Part shown: piece after piece, positions 49,886 through 58,772 of the stretch
How positions within the stretch are numbered: position 1 is the stretch's first letter
Layout of the letters: the number at the start of each line of letters is the position of its first letter
Assembly: GCF_900103485.1 (NCBI RefSeq)
Contig: NZ_FNHW01000001.1
Coordinates: forward strand, 2,935,057-2,999,056
From: Fictibacillus solisalsi
Lineage (GTDB): Bacteria > Bacillota > Bacilli > Bacillales > Fictibacillaceae
Direction: 5' to 3'
DNA: 64,000 bases
Notes under the pieces: model-generated
Databases searched by the model: none
What the model was told of the DNA's origin: nothing
The model's input: only the letters and a program-made list of their open reading frames with translations
Translations under genes and position numbers: made by a program

Positions 49886-52800
49886 TTATGCATTTTTGGT
49901 TAGTGGAACGGTATCCTGTGCGGCTTCCACACGCTGGCGCTTAGATTTCCGGAAGTGAAGCAGTTCATAGAAAACCGGAACGATAACAAGCGTCAGGGCA
50001 GTCGCACCCGTCAGTCCGCCAATCACGACCACAGCGAGTGATTTGGATACGAGACTGCCGTCTTCCGTGTGGGAGAAGAGGAGCGGAAGCATCGCAAAAA
50101 TCGTGGCAACAGCGGTCATAACAACCGGGCGGAGACGCGTTCCGCACGCTTCAATGATGGCGTCGCGAATGATCATCTTTTCCTCATTCTGCTTCACGCG
50201 GTCGATCAGCACGATCGCATTCGTGATAACGATTCCGATCAGCATGAGTCCGCCAATCAGTGCGGTCGGATCTGCCGGTACACCTGAGATTAAGAGACCA
50301 AGAACCGCACCAATGGAGGCAAGCGGAAGGGTCATCAGGATCGCAAGCGGTGCCCGGAACGTTTTAAACGTGATAACCATGATCAGATAAACGATCAGGA
50401 TGGAAGCAAGCATCGTCATTCCAAGATCCGCAAAATCACTGGATTGCTGTTCTGCCGCACCGCCCTTTTCAAGATTTATGCCTTTTGGAAGATCTAGCTT
50501 TTTTACTTTCTTGTCGATGGCTGCAGCTACCGCCGAAAGGTTATCAGGCTTTACTTCCGCGGAAATACGGATGTACGGCTTTCCATCCTTATGAAGCTCT
50601 GTGCTTGGTCTGTTTTCCATCGTGATGTCCGCCACTTTGGACAACGGCTGAATGCCTTGTGCCGTCTGAACAGAAAGATCTTCAAGATCCGAAGCCTTCG
50701 ACGGGTTGATCCCAGCATCCAGCAAAACCGGTGTGGTTTTATCGTCAAGGGTGATGGTTCCAATCGGCATCGGCTGAATCAGGGAAGCAACCTGATGTGC
50801 GGCCTGCTCGGTATTCATTTTTTCCGTATCAACTTTGACCGTATAAACAGGGGCGGTTTTATCCTGGTTGCTAGAAACCTTCCTGACCCCCTTCACATCC
50901 TTGATTTCATTCATCAGCTCTTTGGATGTGCTTGCCAGTTCATTTTTGTCATTGCCCTGGATGTCATACGTTATTTCAGAAACTCCCGAGCCGGAACCAA
51001 ACATCGTTCCAGGTGAGGCGGTAATCCTTACTCCGCTTTCCTCTTTTTTCGCTTTGTTCACTTCTTTGATGAAATCGTCCGCACTCGCGTCTTCCTTCAT
51101 GATGGCAGTATATTTCACCACATCAGATGAACTCACGCTGCCATATTTCGCTTCGTCTTCACTGACTCCGTATTGTGTCAGCAAATATTTGTAGCCTTTC
51201 ATGTCAGCAAGCTTGCTTTCAAAGGCTTTCATTCGATCCTTGATTTCATCTGTAGGGGCATTGGATGGAAACTCCATATTCACAGCTATCATACTGGCAT
51301 CCTTGGCATTTACCTCACCCTTTGGCAGGGAGACATACATGCCAACCGAGCCGACCAGCACACCAACAGCTACAATAATCGGTACATACTTGTGATTCAA
51401 CGACCATTTTAACACGTTCAAATATCGCTTCGGCTCTCCGTGTGCCGGAAGCTTCATATTTTTCAGCATCCCCTGGCTCATCAGCGGAACAACCGTTAAC
51501 GCTACTAAAAGGGAAGCCAGCAAGGAATAGGTAACGGTCAATCCGAACGGCAATAAAAACGCCCTCAGTGAACCGCTGACCAGACCCATCGGCAGGAACA
51601 CAGCAACGGTGATCAACGTGGAAGATGTGATCGCACGCGTAACTTCTCTTGTCGCCGCAAGCACATTTTCTTTCGTAAAGGCGTTGCCCTGGCTTCGTCT
51701 GAAAATGTTTTCTACCACAACGATACTGTCATCCACCAGGCGGCCAACGGCAACCGCTACCCCGCCAAGCGTTAAGATGTTTAATGTAACGCCGGACAGC
51801 CAGAGAAGAAGCAGTGTAATTGCAAGCGAAAGTGGAATGGATACAATCGTTACCAAAGTAGGCTTTATTCGTCTCAGAAATACAAGAATTACGATTGTGG
51901 CAAACAATGCGCCAAGCAGCACTTCCTTCATCATGCTGTTTACTGAGTTTTCCACCATTTCTCCTGTTGTAAATATGGTTTTTGCTTTTACGCCAGGGTA
52001 TTCCTTATTGATTTTGCTGACCGTATCATTGACATCTTTGCCCGCTGTTACGGCACTCGCGCTATTTTCCTTAAATACCGTGATGGCCAGACTTTCTTTT
52101 CCGTTAATGCGTAGTACGGTATCTTCCATTTTACTTTGCTTAACGGTTGCTACATCCTTCAATCTGGCCGGCTGTGCCTTCGGATCGGCAACCTGAACCG
52201 GTATAATCAATTTTTCCAACGCACCGACAGAAGTCAGGTTATCCGTCACATTAATCGTGCTTTTTTTGCCGTCAATGGTGGCACCGCCTGCCGTTACAGA
52301 GGCATTCTGTCCTTGCAGGACGCTCATTACACTATTGACCGGAATGCTTTTTTCTTTCAGCTTCTTTGTGTCCAGCTGAACTTCCACACGGGAAGCATTT
52401 TCACCAAAAATACTGGCCTGTGAAATACTTTTCTTGCTGTCAAATAACGGAAGCAGTTGTTTTTTTGCTTTTTCCATATTCTCTTTGTTCAGACCATCGG
52501 CAAATGTAAAGGAAACCTGCCCTACAGGAATCATGGACGTATTCAGCTGTGACACCTGCAGTTTTCCGATGGTTTCAGGGAATCTCAGCGAGCTTACCGC
52601 ATCCTGCACTTCTCGCTTTGCTTCTTTCATATCGGTTTTCGAATCAAAATTAATCGTAATTTGTGAATAGCCATCACCCGTTGTCGACAGAACGGATGAC
52701 TTTCCTTTTACACCGGATACTGCTTGCTCTACTGGCTCGGTCACTTTTTCTGTCATTGATCCTGCATCATATCCCTGGCCGATCGTAACCACGCTCACCT

Positions 52801-52933
52801 GCGGATTATCTGCTTCAGGAAGAAATTCCATCGGCAAACGAAAATAGCTTACCGCTCCAATGATAAGCGCTATGATCACAAACAACGTGACCGGGGCTTT
52901 ATTACGAAAAGCCCAATTGGTAATAGTCTGCAT
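49886..52933 (-). CDS. RND efflux transporter permease (SwrC/AcrB family)
   Basis: 1015 residues from ATG 52933 (GGGGAGTGGG upstream). Proton-driven efflux pump with TM1, a large extracellular loop, TM2-6 around 330-470, a second loop and TM7-12. Proton-relay acidic pair in GGVAVAVGRLVDDSIVVVEN near 400; repeat-two equivalents in PTALIGGLMLIGIVITNAIV. Closest type is Bacillus SwrC (YerP), linked to surfactin and lipophilic efflux. No membrane-fusion partner is adjacent, as is usual in Gram-positives. Confidence 0.88.
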   Translation of the reverse strand: MQTITNWAFRNKAPVTLFVIIALIIGAVSYFRLPMEFLPEADNPQVSVVTIGQGYDAGSMTEKVTEPVEQAVSGVKGKSSVLSTTGDGYSQITINFDSKTDMKEAKREVQDAVSSLRFPETIGKLQVSQLNTSMIPVGQVSFTFADGLNKENMEKAKKQLLPLFDSKKSISQASIFGENASRVEVQLDTKKLKEKSIPVNSVMSVLQGQNASVTAGGATIDGKKSTINVTDNLTSVGALEKLIIPVQVADPKAQPARLKDVATVKQSKMEDTVLRINGKESLAITVFKENSASAVTAGKDVNDTVSKINKEYPGVKAKTIFTTGEMVENSVNSMMKEVLLGALFATIVILVFLRRIKPTLVTIVSIPLSLAITLLLLWLSGVTLNILTLGGVAVAVGRLVDDSIVVVENIFRRSQGNAFTKENVLAATREVTRAITSSTLITVAVFLPMGLVSGSLRAFLLPFGLTVTYSLLASLLVALTVVPLMSQGMLKNMKLPAHGEPKRYLNVLKWSLNHKYVPIIVAVGVLVGSVGMYVSLPKGEVNAKDASMIAVNMEFPSNAPTDEIKDRMKAFESKLADMKGYKYLLTQYGVSEDEAKYGSVSSSDVVKYTAIMKEDASADDFIKEVNKAKKEESGVRITASPGTMFGSGSGVSEITYDIQGNDKNELASTSKELMNEIKDVKGVRKVSSNQDKTAPVYTVKVDTEKMNTEQAAHQVASLIQPMPIGTITLDDKTTPVLLDAGINPSKASDLEDLSVQTAQGIQPLSKVADITMENRPSTELHKDGKPYIRISAEVKPDNLSAVAAAIDKKVKKLDLPKGINLEKGGAAEQQSSDFADLGMTMLASILIVYLIMVITFKTFRAPLAILMTLPLASIGAVLGLLISGVPADPTALIGGLMLIGIVITNAIVLIDRVKQNEEKMIIRDAIIEACGTRLRPVVMTAVATIFAMLPLLFSHTEDGSLVSKSLAVVVIGGLTGATALTLVIVPVFYELLHFRKSKRQRVEAAQDTVPLTKNA

Positions 52934-52954
52934 ACATTTCCCACTCCCCATTCT

Positions 52955-53005
52955 TCATTTCACCGTGTGTATCGTCTTGTTGAAAAGCAACTTCTTATTT
53001 TTCAA
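52955..53005 (-). CDS. Possible leader peptide before RND pump
   Basis: TTG 53005 with AGGAGGGGG directly upstream opens a 16-codon frame (KNKKLLFNKTIHTVK after the start) ending 22 nt before the pump ATG. Strong ribosome site and position suggest a regulatory leader; evidence is limited to this. Confidence 0.3.
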   Translation of the reverse strand: MKNKKLLFNKTIHTVK

Positions 53006-53247
53006 GTCCCCCTCCTATGTATGTGAGGCAAAGGCCAGCTCATGTATAGTTCTTTATACCTAGCACCCTAAGCCCCACAACCCAGTATACTTACAATTTT
53101 GGAAATTATAAACCATAAATTGTAAATCTTTATTAAAATTTTCCTATTCCCATCATAAGGTCCGGTAAATTCTCCAGAAATGTACTGCGGCTGTATTTCA
53201 GCTACGCCTTAAGGCTTATTTTTGGTGTGAGCTGTTTGATTGAGGAG

Positions 53248-53344
53248 TTTGCGGGCAGGTCTTTGGAGAATTTTGCGGGCAAATTAACGGGGTTTTCGGG
53301 CACGTTTCAGCATTTCCCGGGCAACTTTTCAAGATTTCCAGACA
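53248..53344. repeat. Five-copy 21-bp-period degenerate repeat
   Basis: TTTGCGGGCA-like units end at 53257, 53281, 53302, 53323 and 53344 (spacings 24, 21, 21, 21), decaying toward the right (TTTTCGGGCA, CCCGGGCA, CCAGACA). Intergenic; similar period to the loci at 9284, 27135 and 38393 but different sequence. Confidence 0.7.
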
Positions 53345-53393
53345 GGTTTGTCGAAACGCTCACCCTTTCCTCTCCGTTTAAAAGCACAAAAAA

Positions 53394-53417
53394 ACCATCC
53401 GGATTGACTCGGATGGT
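53394..53417 (-). terminator. Terminator of HAD gene
   Basis: ACCATCCG / CGGATGGT stem with an A/T7 tail reading on the minus strand. Confidence 0.8.
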
Positions 53418-53431
53418 CTTTTCTTCCTGTC

Positions 53432-54181
53432 TTATAACGCCCATTTTCTGATGGCTTGCGCCACGCCGTCTTCCACGTTGGTTCCTGTGATCCAGTCGGC
53501 TGCTTCTTTAACCGTATCTTGCGCATTGCCCATGGCTACGCCAATTCCCGCCTCTGTGATCATGAGGATATCGTTCAAGCTGTCACCCATCGCCATCACA
53601 TTATCCATCGTGATACCGAGTTCCTTACAAACACGGTTGAGCGCTTTTGCCTTTGTAACGCCGACCGCGTTGATCTCGATGTTGGTCAGGCTGGAGTTGC
53701 TGATCTCTAACTCCTTATTCATGGCCAGCTCCTCCAGCACAAGTTTGCGGACTTCATCATCTGCAATATTAAAACCAAATTTCAGCCATTCCATCTCAGC
53801 CGCATTTTCCGGAAAGTTCTCGCGCCAAACCTTATCTGTGGAAACGGCCCAAAACTTGGCCGAATGCTTCTTCGTCATCTCGATCAGTTTTGCAATTTCA
53901 TCGTTATGAAGTGAATTCCGCTCAACCAGGTTTCCCTCTCCATCATAGATTTCACTGCCGTTTACCGTTATCAGGTATGATTTTAGCTCAAGTGATTTCG
54001 CGTAATCCCGGCATGTAAGAAGTGATCGGCCCGTACTGAGCACTACATGCACACCTTTTTCCTGTGCCTCCCTGATCGCCAGCCGATTTTTTGGTGAAAT
54101 TTCCAGTTCATCATTCAATAACGTTCCATCCATATCCAGGGCAATCAGCTTAATCTCTTTTTGTTCCAGTTCCACTCCCAC
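53432..54181 (-). CDS. Cof-type HAD phosphatase (YidA-like)
   Basis: 249 residues, GTG start with AAAGGG upstream. Motif I LIALDMDGTLLNDELEIS with two catalytic Asp, motif II VVLSTGRS, motif III Lys in TKAKALNRVCKELG, motif IV MGDSLNDILMITEAGIGVAM. C2B cap between motifs II and III. Hydrolyses sugar phosphates or FMN-like substrates; specificity unknown. Confidence 0.87.
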   Translation of the reverse strand: MGVELEQKEIKLIALDMDGTLLNDELEISPKNRLAIREAQEKGVHVVLSTGRSLLTCRDYAKSLELKSYLITVNGSEIYDGEGNLVERNSLHNDEIAKLIEMTKKHSAKFWAVSTDKVWRENFPENAAEMEWLKFGFNIADDEVRKLVLEELAMNKELEISNSSLTNIEINAVGVTKAKALNRVCKELGITMDNVMAMGDSLNDILMITEAGIGVAMGNAQDTVKEAADWITGTNVEDGVAQAIRKWAL

Positions 54182-54435
54182 TCATAACATCCCTTTCTTC
54201 AATTTACTCTACCATCAGATTAGCATAGTTTGTCCTCTTTTTCTTTTACTAGACGCTTTATACTCTATGATAAGTTCCTGAAAAAAATGATTTTCAGAAG
54301 GATGTCTCTGCATGTGACGCTTTCTGAGCTTGTAAAGTAAAGAAAGCCCCTGTCCTTCCACTCCCTTTCACTGGAAGCTATGTTATCCTAATTAATAATC
54401 AGAATAATGTTTCTATAAATCAGGGAGTTGTAGCC

Positions 54436-55833
54436 ATGGATGAACAACTAAGACTGTTGGAGATGGAAATCGAGGGAATCATCAATGAATCCAGCGAAAA
54501 TATCATTGTAACGAACTCTGAAGGGATCATTTTAAGGGCGGTTAAAAACAGCAAAGAGATGTACGGGATTACTTCCGAAGAGCTCGTTGGCGCATCCGTT
54601 AAAGAGCTCGAGCAGAAGAAGATTTTTAGTCCTTCGGTTACGCTCAGTGTACTTCAGCAGAAAACACCGATCACGTTTATGCAAAAAACGGGGGCTGGAA
54701 AAGTCATCATGACACGCGGAATTCCCCTCTTTAATGAAGATAACGACATTATCCGCGTCATCAGCTTTTCGCATGATATGACAGAAATGGAAGAGCTGAA
54801 GGAACAATATGAACAGCTGCAGCAGAAAATGATGCGGTACGAATCAGAAATCGAGCAGCTTCGTGTCCGGGGATCGGTACCTGCGGATGTGATCATCAAC
54901 AGCCGTCCGATGCAGACGGTTTGGGAGCTCGTCAACAAGGTGGCGCAAAGTGATGCAACGGTGGTGCTGCAGGGTGAGTCGGGGGTTGGAAAAACGGTGT
55001 TTGCCAAAGCGCTTCACAGCGGAAGTGACCGCCGGGAAAAACCGATGATCGAAGTGAACTGTGGAGCCATTCCGCAAAACCTTTTTGAATCGGAAATGTT
55101 TGGCTACGAGCCGGGTGCTTTTACCGGTGCCAGTGCGAAAGGGAAAGTGGGATTAATTGAACTTGCGGATCAGGGGACGCTTTTTTTGGATGAAGTCGGT
55201 GAACTTCCCCTTTCCATCCAAGTGAAGCTTCTAAAAGTACTTCAGGAAAAGAAAATCACACGAATGGGCAGCACAAAAACCCGTACCGTCAATTTCCGGC
55301 TCGTGGCCGCGACCAACCGAAACCTTGAGGAAATGGTAAAATCCGGCACCTTTCGTGATGATCTCTACTATCGGCTGAATGTCGTCCCAATCAGCATTCC
55401 CCCTCTCCGGGAAAGAAAAGAAGACATTCATCAGCTGACTGAAACCTTTTTAAGGTCGTTTAACGAAAAGTATGTCAGCGAAAAGACCATCCATCCTTCA
55501 ACACTGGAGGCGTTTTGGCAGCATGACTGGCCTGGTAATGTGCGGGAGCTTGAGAACCTGATGGAACGTCTTGTCGTTACCCTTGAACATAAAATGATCC
55601 TGCCGGAACATCTTCCTTTTTCACCAAAAAGGGAATTGGATCAGGTTCCGGAAGTAGATATTTCAGCTTCCTCCCTTCAGGAAGCGTTGGAAGCTGTGGA
55701 AAAAAGCTGGCTCCTTCGGGCATGCCGGAACTGCAAATCCACGTATGAAATGGCCGAATATTTGGGTTTAAGCCAGCCGACTGTGTTCAGGCGGCTAAAA
55801 AAGTACGGCATTAATTCAATATTGAATCGATAA
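54436..55833 (+). CDS. gabR: Sigma-54 enhancer-binding activator, GabR-like
   Basis: 465 residues: PAS sensor about 12-125 (NIIVTNSEGIILRAVKNSKE), a coiled coil, AAA+ domain with Walker A GESGVGKT near 179, sigma-54 loop GAFTGAS near 227, Walker B TLFLDEVGEL near 250, and a Fis-type HTH at the C-terminus (YEMAEYLGLSQPTVFRRLKK). No receiver domain, so the PAS domain or ligand controls it. Immediately upstream of gabT-gabD-gabP and of a -24/-12 promoter, as for GabR of the B. cereus group. ATG start with CAGGGAG. Confidence 0.87.
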   Translation: MDEQLRLLEMEIEGIINESSENIIVTNSEGIILRAVKNSKEMYGITSEELVGASVKELEQKKIFSPSVTLSVLQQKTPITFMQKTGAGKVIMTRGIPLFNEDNDIIRVISFSHDMTEMEELKEQYEQLQQKMMRYESEIEQLRVRGSVPADVIINSRPMQTVWELVNKVAQSDATVVLQGESGVGKTVFAKALHSGSDRREKPMIEVNCGAIPQNLFESEMFGYEPGAFTGASAKGKVGLIELADQGTLFLDEVGELPLSIQVKLLKVLQEKKITRMGSTKTRTVNFRLVAATNRNLEEMVKSGTFRDDLYYRLNVVPISIPPLRERKEDIHQLTETFLRSFNEKYVSEKTIHPSTLEAFWQHDWPGNVRELENLMERLVVTLEHKMILPEHLPFSPKRELDQVPEVDISASSLQEALEAVEKSWLLRACRNCKSTYEMAEYLGLSQPTVFRRLKKYGINSILNR

Positions 55834-55878
55834 TTCATAAATGAATCATTTTTCCTCTCTTTTAATTCACTTATGAAT
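55814..55878. promoter_or_regulatory. Three ATTCA-N4-TGAAT palindromes, putative GabR UAS
   Basis: ATTCAATATTGAAT (55814-55827, inside the gabR 3' end), ATTCATAAATGAAT (55833-55846) and ATTCACTTATGAAT (55865-55878). Spacings are 19 and 32 bp. They lie about 115, 96 and 64 bp upstream of the predicted sigma-54 transcription start, the usual range for enhancer sites. Confidence 0.75.
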
Positions 55879-55893
55879 TAAAAGAGAGGAAAA
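55850..55893. terminator. 19-bp inverted repeat after gabR
   Basis: Perfect arms TTTTCCTCTCTTTTAATTC and its complement with a six-base loop. It may terminate gabR, although the tail is A-rich on the plus strand; it also contains the third palindrome of the enhancer array. Confidence 0.5.
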
Positions 55894-55908
55894 TTCCCGT
55901 CAAACCGC

Positions 55909-55925
55909 TTGGCACAGAACTTGCA
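55909..55925 (+). promoter_or_regulatory. Sigma-54 (-24/-12) promoter of gabT
   Basis: TTGGCAC-AGAAC-TTGCA matches the sigma-54 consensus (TGGCAC-N5-TTGCW) at every fixed base. Predicted start near 55936, leaving a ~53-nt leader before gabT. A cre-like element with one mismatch (ATGAAAGCGTTATTA, 55935-55949) lies at the start site. Confidence 0.9.
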
Positions 55926-55988
55926 TATGTAGTTATGAAAGCGTTATTAAGTCAGAAAACTATAATTATTCAACAAAGGGTGGTTATG

Positions 55989-57326
55989 ATGGAAAATCAA
56001 AAATCCTATGAACAATTGGCAGATCTTGATAAAAGGCATTTCTTGCATCCAACAACCGCAATCAAACAGCAGCAGGCGAACGGCCCGGAATTCATTTTAA
56101 CCAAGGGAGAAGGAATCCGCCTTTATGATCTGAAAGGCAGAAGCGCGATTGACGGCTTATCCTCTCTCTGGAATGTGAATATCGGCCATGGGCGGGAAGA
56201 GATTGCTGATATTGCGTACGAACAGATGAAAACACTGGGCTACAGCTCCTGTTTCGCCACTTTCTCAAACGAACCGGCGATCAAGCTCGCAGCCAAGCTT
56301 GCAGAAATTGCACCAGGTAACCTCACCGCCACGTTCTTCACCTCCGGCGGCTCAGAGTCCAATGATACGGCCTATAAGCTTGCCCGCCATTACTGGATTT
56401 TAAAAGGGCAGCCGAAGCGCAAAAAAATCATTTCCCGTTCACAGTCCTACCATGGGGTGGCGATGGGAGCCACAAGTGCTACCGGCCTGAAGCCGTTCCG
56501 TGATTTCACCAACTCACTGGCACCGGACTTTTGTTATGTGGACCATTTCTCACCGCAGGCACTGCGAGACAAGATTAAGGAGGAAGGCCCTGAAACCATC
56601 GCTGCTTATATTGCGGAACCCGTTCAGGGAGCAGGCGGCGTGCACATTGCACCCGAAGGCTACTTTAAAGAAATCCGAAGCATTTGCGACGAATTTGGCA
56701 TTCTTTTTATTACGGATGAAGTCATCACAGCGTTTGGCCGTACCGGCAAATATTTCGGAATCGACCATTATGATGTCGCCCCTGACATGATGTGCTTTGC
56801 CAAAGGAATCACAAGCGGCTATGCCCAGCTTGGCGGTGTCATGATTTCGGAAACGATGCACAATGACTTCATCGAGCTGTCTGAAGGAACGCTTCTTCAC
56901 GGCTACACGTACAGCGGACATCCAATGGCTTGTGCGGTTGCGCTTAAAAACCTTGAAATCCTTGAGCGCGAAAACCTGATCGATAATGCCCGTGTGATGG
57001 GTGATGAGTTGCTGGAAGGCTTTAAGAAAATTCAATCCGAGCGTTCCATTGTCGGAGATGTAAGGACTCTCGGCCTGATTGGTGCGGTTGAGATCGTAAA
57101 AAATAAAGAAACGAACGAACGCTTCCCTGAGCCATTAGCGCCTAAGGTGCTGGCAGAAGCCGCAAAACGAGGACTGATCGTGCGTTCCGTCGTGTTCGAC
57201 AATCAGGATACCCTTGTCTTCGCACCACCATTGATCATTAATCAGCAGGAAATCCACGAACTGATCCAAATTTTAAGTAAGTCCATTGAGGCAGTAGAGC
57301 GTACAGCCGTTTCCGCATCCAACTAA
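55989..57326 (+). CDS. gabT: Class-III aminotransferase, GABA aminotransferase
   Basis: 445 residues from ATG 55989 (AAAGGGTGG 5 nt upstream; ATG 55986 is adjacent). PLP enzyme: TFFTSGGSESNDTAYKLARH (phosphate-binding), SYHGVAMGATSATG, AEPVQGAGGVHIAPEGYF, LFITDEVITAFGRTGKYFG (Asp to PLP nitrogen), and MCFAKGITSGYAQLGGVM with Lys near 271. Converts GABA to succinic semialdehyde, here probably with pyruvate as acceptor by family type. Followed by gabD and gabP under sigma-54 control. Confidence 0.82.
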   Translation: MENQKSYEQLADLDKRHFLHPTTAIKQQQANGPEFILTKGEGIRLYDLKGRSAIDGLSSLWNVNIGHGREEIADIAYEQMKTLGYSSCFATFSNEPAIKLAAKLAEIAPGNLTATFFTSGGSESNDTAYKLARHYWILKGQPKRKKIISRSQSYHGVAMGATSATGLKPFRDFTNSLAPDFCYVDHFSPQALRDKIKEEGPETIAAYIAEPVQGAGGVHIAPEGYFKEIRSICDEFGILFITDEVITAFGRTGKYFGIDHYDVAPDMMCFAKGITSGYAQLGGVMISETMHNDFIELSEGTLLHGYTYSGHPMACAVALKNLEILERENLIDNARVMGDELLEGFKKIQSERSIVGDVRTLGLIGAVEIVKNKETNERFPEPLAPKVLAEAAKRGLIVRSVVFDNQDTLVFAPPLIINQQEIHELIQILSKSIEAVERTAVSASN

Positions 57327-57347
57327 CAGCACCGAGGAGTGATACAC

Positions 57348-58724
57348 ATGCAATCTGTCATTGAAGTAACGAATCCCGCAAACAACACGGTCGTCGCTAC
57401 CGTACCAAACGGAGGATTTGAAGAGGCGCGAGCGGCGGCAGATGCTGCTCACCATGCCTTCAAAAGCTGGTCGAGGCGTACAGCTGAAGACCGCGGCGCC
57501 CTGCTCATGAAGTGGCACCAGCTGATCGAAGAAAACAAACAAGAACTCGGGGAATTGATGACCCGGGAACAAGGAAAACCATTGAAGGAAGCGATTGGTG
57601 AGGTAACTTACGCCAACAGTTTCATCTCGTGGTACGCAGAAGAAGGCAAGCGGATTTATGGTCAAACCATTCCCGCTTCCCATACCAACAAACGGCTGCT
57701 TGTCCAAAAGCAGCCGGTCGGTGTGATTGCAGCCATCACGCCGTGGAATTTCCCGGCCGCGATGATCACAAGAAAAGTGGCGCCTGCGCTTGCAGCTGGC
57801 TGCACGGCCGTCGTCAAGCCGGCTGAACAAACGCCGCTCACCGCCATCCGGCTGGCAGAGCTGGCTGTTGAAGCAGGCATTCCAAAAGACGTGCTGCAGG
57901 TGGTTACCGGTGACGCAGCCGCCATTTCCGATGCGTGGATGGAAGACACCCGCGTCCGGAAACTATCGTTTACCGGCTCTACTGAAGTCGGCAAGCTGCT
58001 CATGCGAAAAGCGGCAGACACCGTAAAAAAGATTTCTCTTGAGCTCGGCGGCCATGCTCCTTTTATTGTATTGGAGGATGCCAATATTGAAAAAGCTGTG
58101 CAGGGGCTGCTTGCTTCGAAGTATCGCAATGCCGGCCAGACGTGTGTCTGCACCAACCGTGCTTATGTACATGAATCCATCGCCGAGGAGTTTACCGAAG
58201 CGTTTATCCGAGCTGTTTCGGCCTTAAAAGTGGGAGACGGACTGGAAGAAGGAACCGACATCGGGCCACTGATCGACGACAGCGCAGTCAAAAAAGTCCA
58301 AAACCATATTCAGGATGCCCTTGAAAAGGGAGGAAGCCTGGCATGCGGAGGATCTGCCAAAAGTGATTCTCTGTTCATGGAGCCTACGGTTATTGCTAAT
58401 GCAACGGATGACATGCGTTGCATGAACGAGGAAACCTTCGGACCTCTTGCGCCGATCACCACGTTTAAAACGGCAGTAGAAGCGATTGAACGGGCAAACA
58501 ATACGCCATATGGTCTGGCAGCATATCTTTACACGGAAAATTTGACACAGGCGCTTACCCTATCCGAAGAACTGGATTACGGCATTGTCGGTCTCAACGA
58601 TGCGTTGCCGTCCGTTGCCCAGGCACCATTTGGCGGAACAAAACAGAGCGGATTGGGACGTGAAGGCGGCCACTTTGGGATTGAAGAGTATTTGGAAGTG
58701 AAGTATGTTTCCATTGGCTTGTAA
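57348..58724 (+). CDS. gabD: Succinate-semialdehyde dehydrogenase
   Basis: 458 residues from ATG 57348 (GAGGAG 8 nt upstream). ALDH motifs: AITPWNFPAAMITRKVAPAL, SFTGSTEVGKLLMR, Glu in SLELGGHAPFIVLED, catalytic Cys in AGQTCVCTNRAYVHES near 265, EETFGPLAPITTF. Oxidises succinic semialdehyde from GabT to succinate. 21 bp after gabT, so co-transcribed. Confidence 0.88.
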   Translation: MQSVIEVTNPANNTVVATVPNGGFEEARAAADAAHHAFKSWSRRTAEDRGALLMKWHQLIEENKQELGELMTREQGKPLKEAIGEVTYANSFISWYAEEGKRIYGQTIPASHTNKRLLVQKQPVGVIAAITPWNFPAAMITRKVAPALAAGCTAVVKPAEQTPLTAIRLAELAVEAGIPKDVLQVVTGDAAAISDAWMEDTRVRKLSFTGSTEVGKLLMRKAADTVKKISLELGGHAPFIVLEDANIEKAVQGLLASKYRNAGQTCVCTNRAYVHESIAEEFTEAFIRAVSALKVGDGLEEGTDIGPLIDDSAVKKVQNHIQDALEKGGSLACGGSAKSDSLFMEPTVIANATDDMRCMNEETFGPLAPITTFKTAVEAIERANNTPYGLAAYLYTENLTQALTLSEELDYGIVGLNDALPSVAQAPFGGTKQSGLGREGGHFGIEEYLEVKYVSIGL

Positions 58725-58772
58725 TCGCTGATATTCTATTCCGCACAAAAAAGTCAAGGAGGCGAAATATCA

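Larger units (their letters stand above)
52934..53431. other. 498-bp spacer between RND and HAD genes
   Basis: Holds a possible 16-codon leader (52955-53005), an AT-rich promoter stretch (53090-53150), a 21-bp-period repeat (53248-53344) and the HAD terminator. No larger gene is credible. Confidence 0.65.

Noticed and set aside
53227-53451. 74-codon ORF across the 53248 repeat
   Set aside because: Period-7 peptide generated by the DNA repeat, runs into the terminator and 3' end of the HAD gene, no ribosome site.
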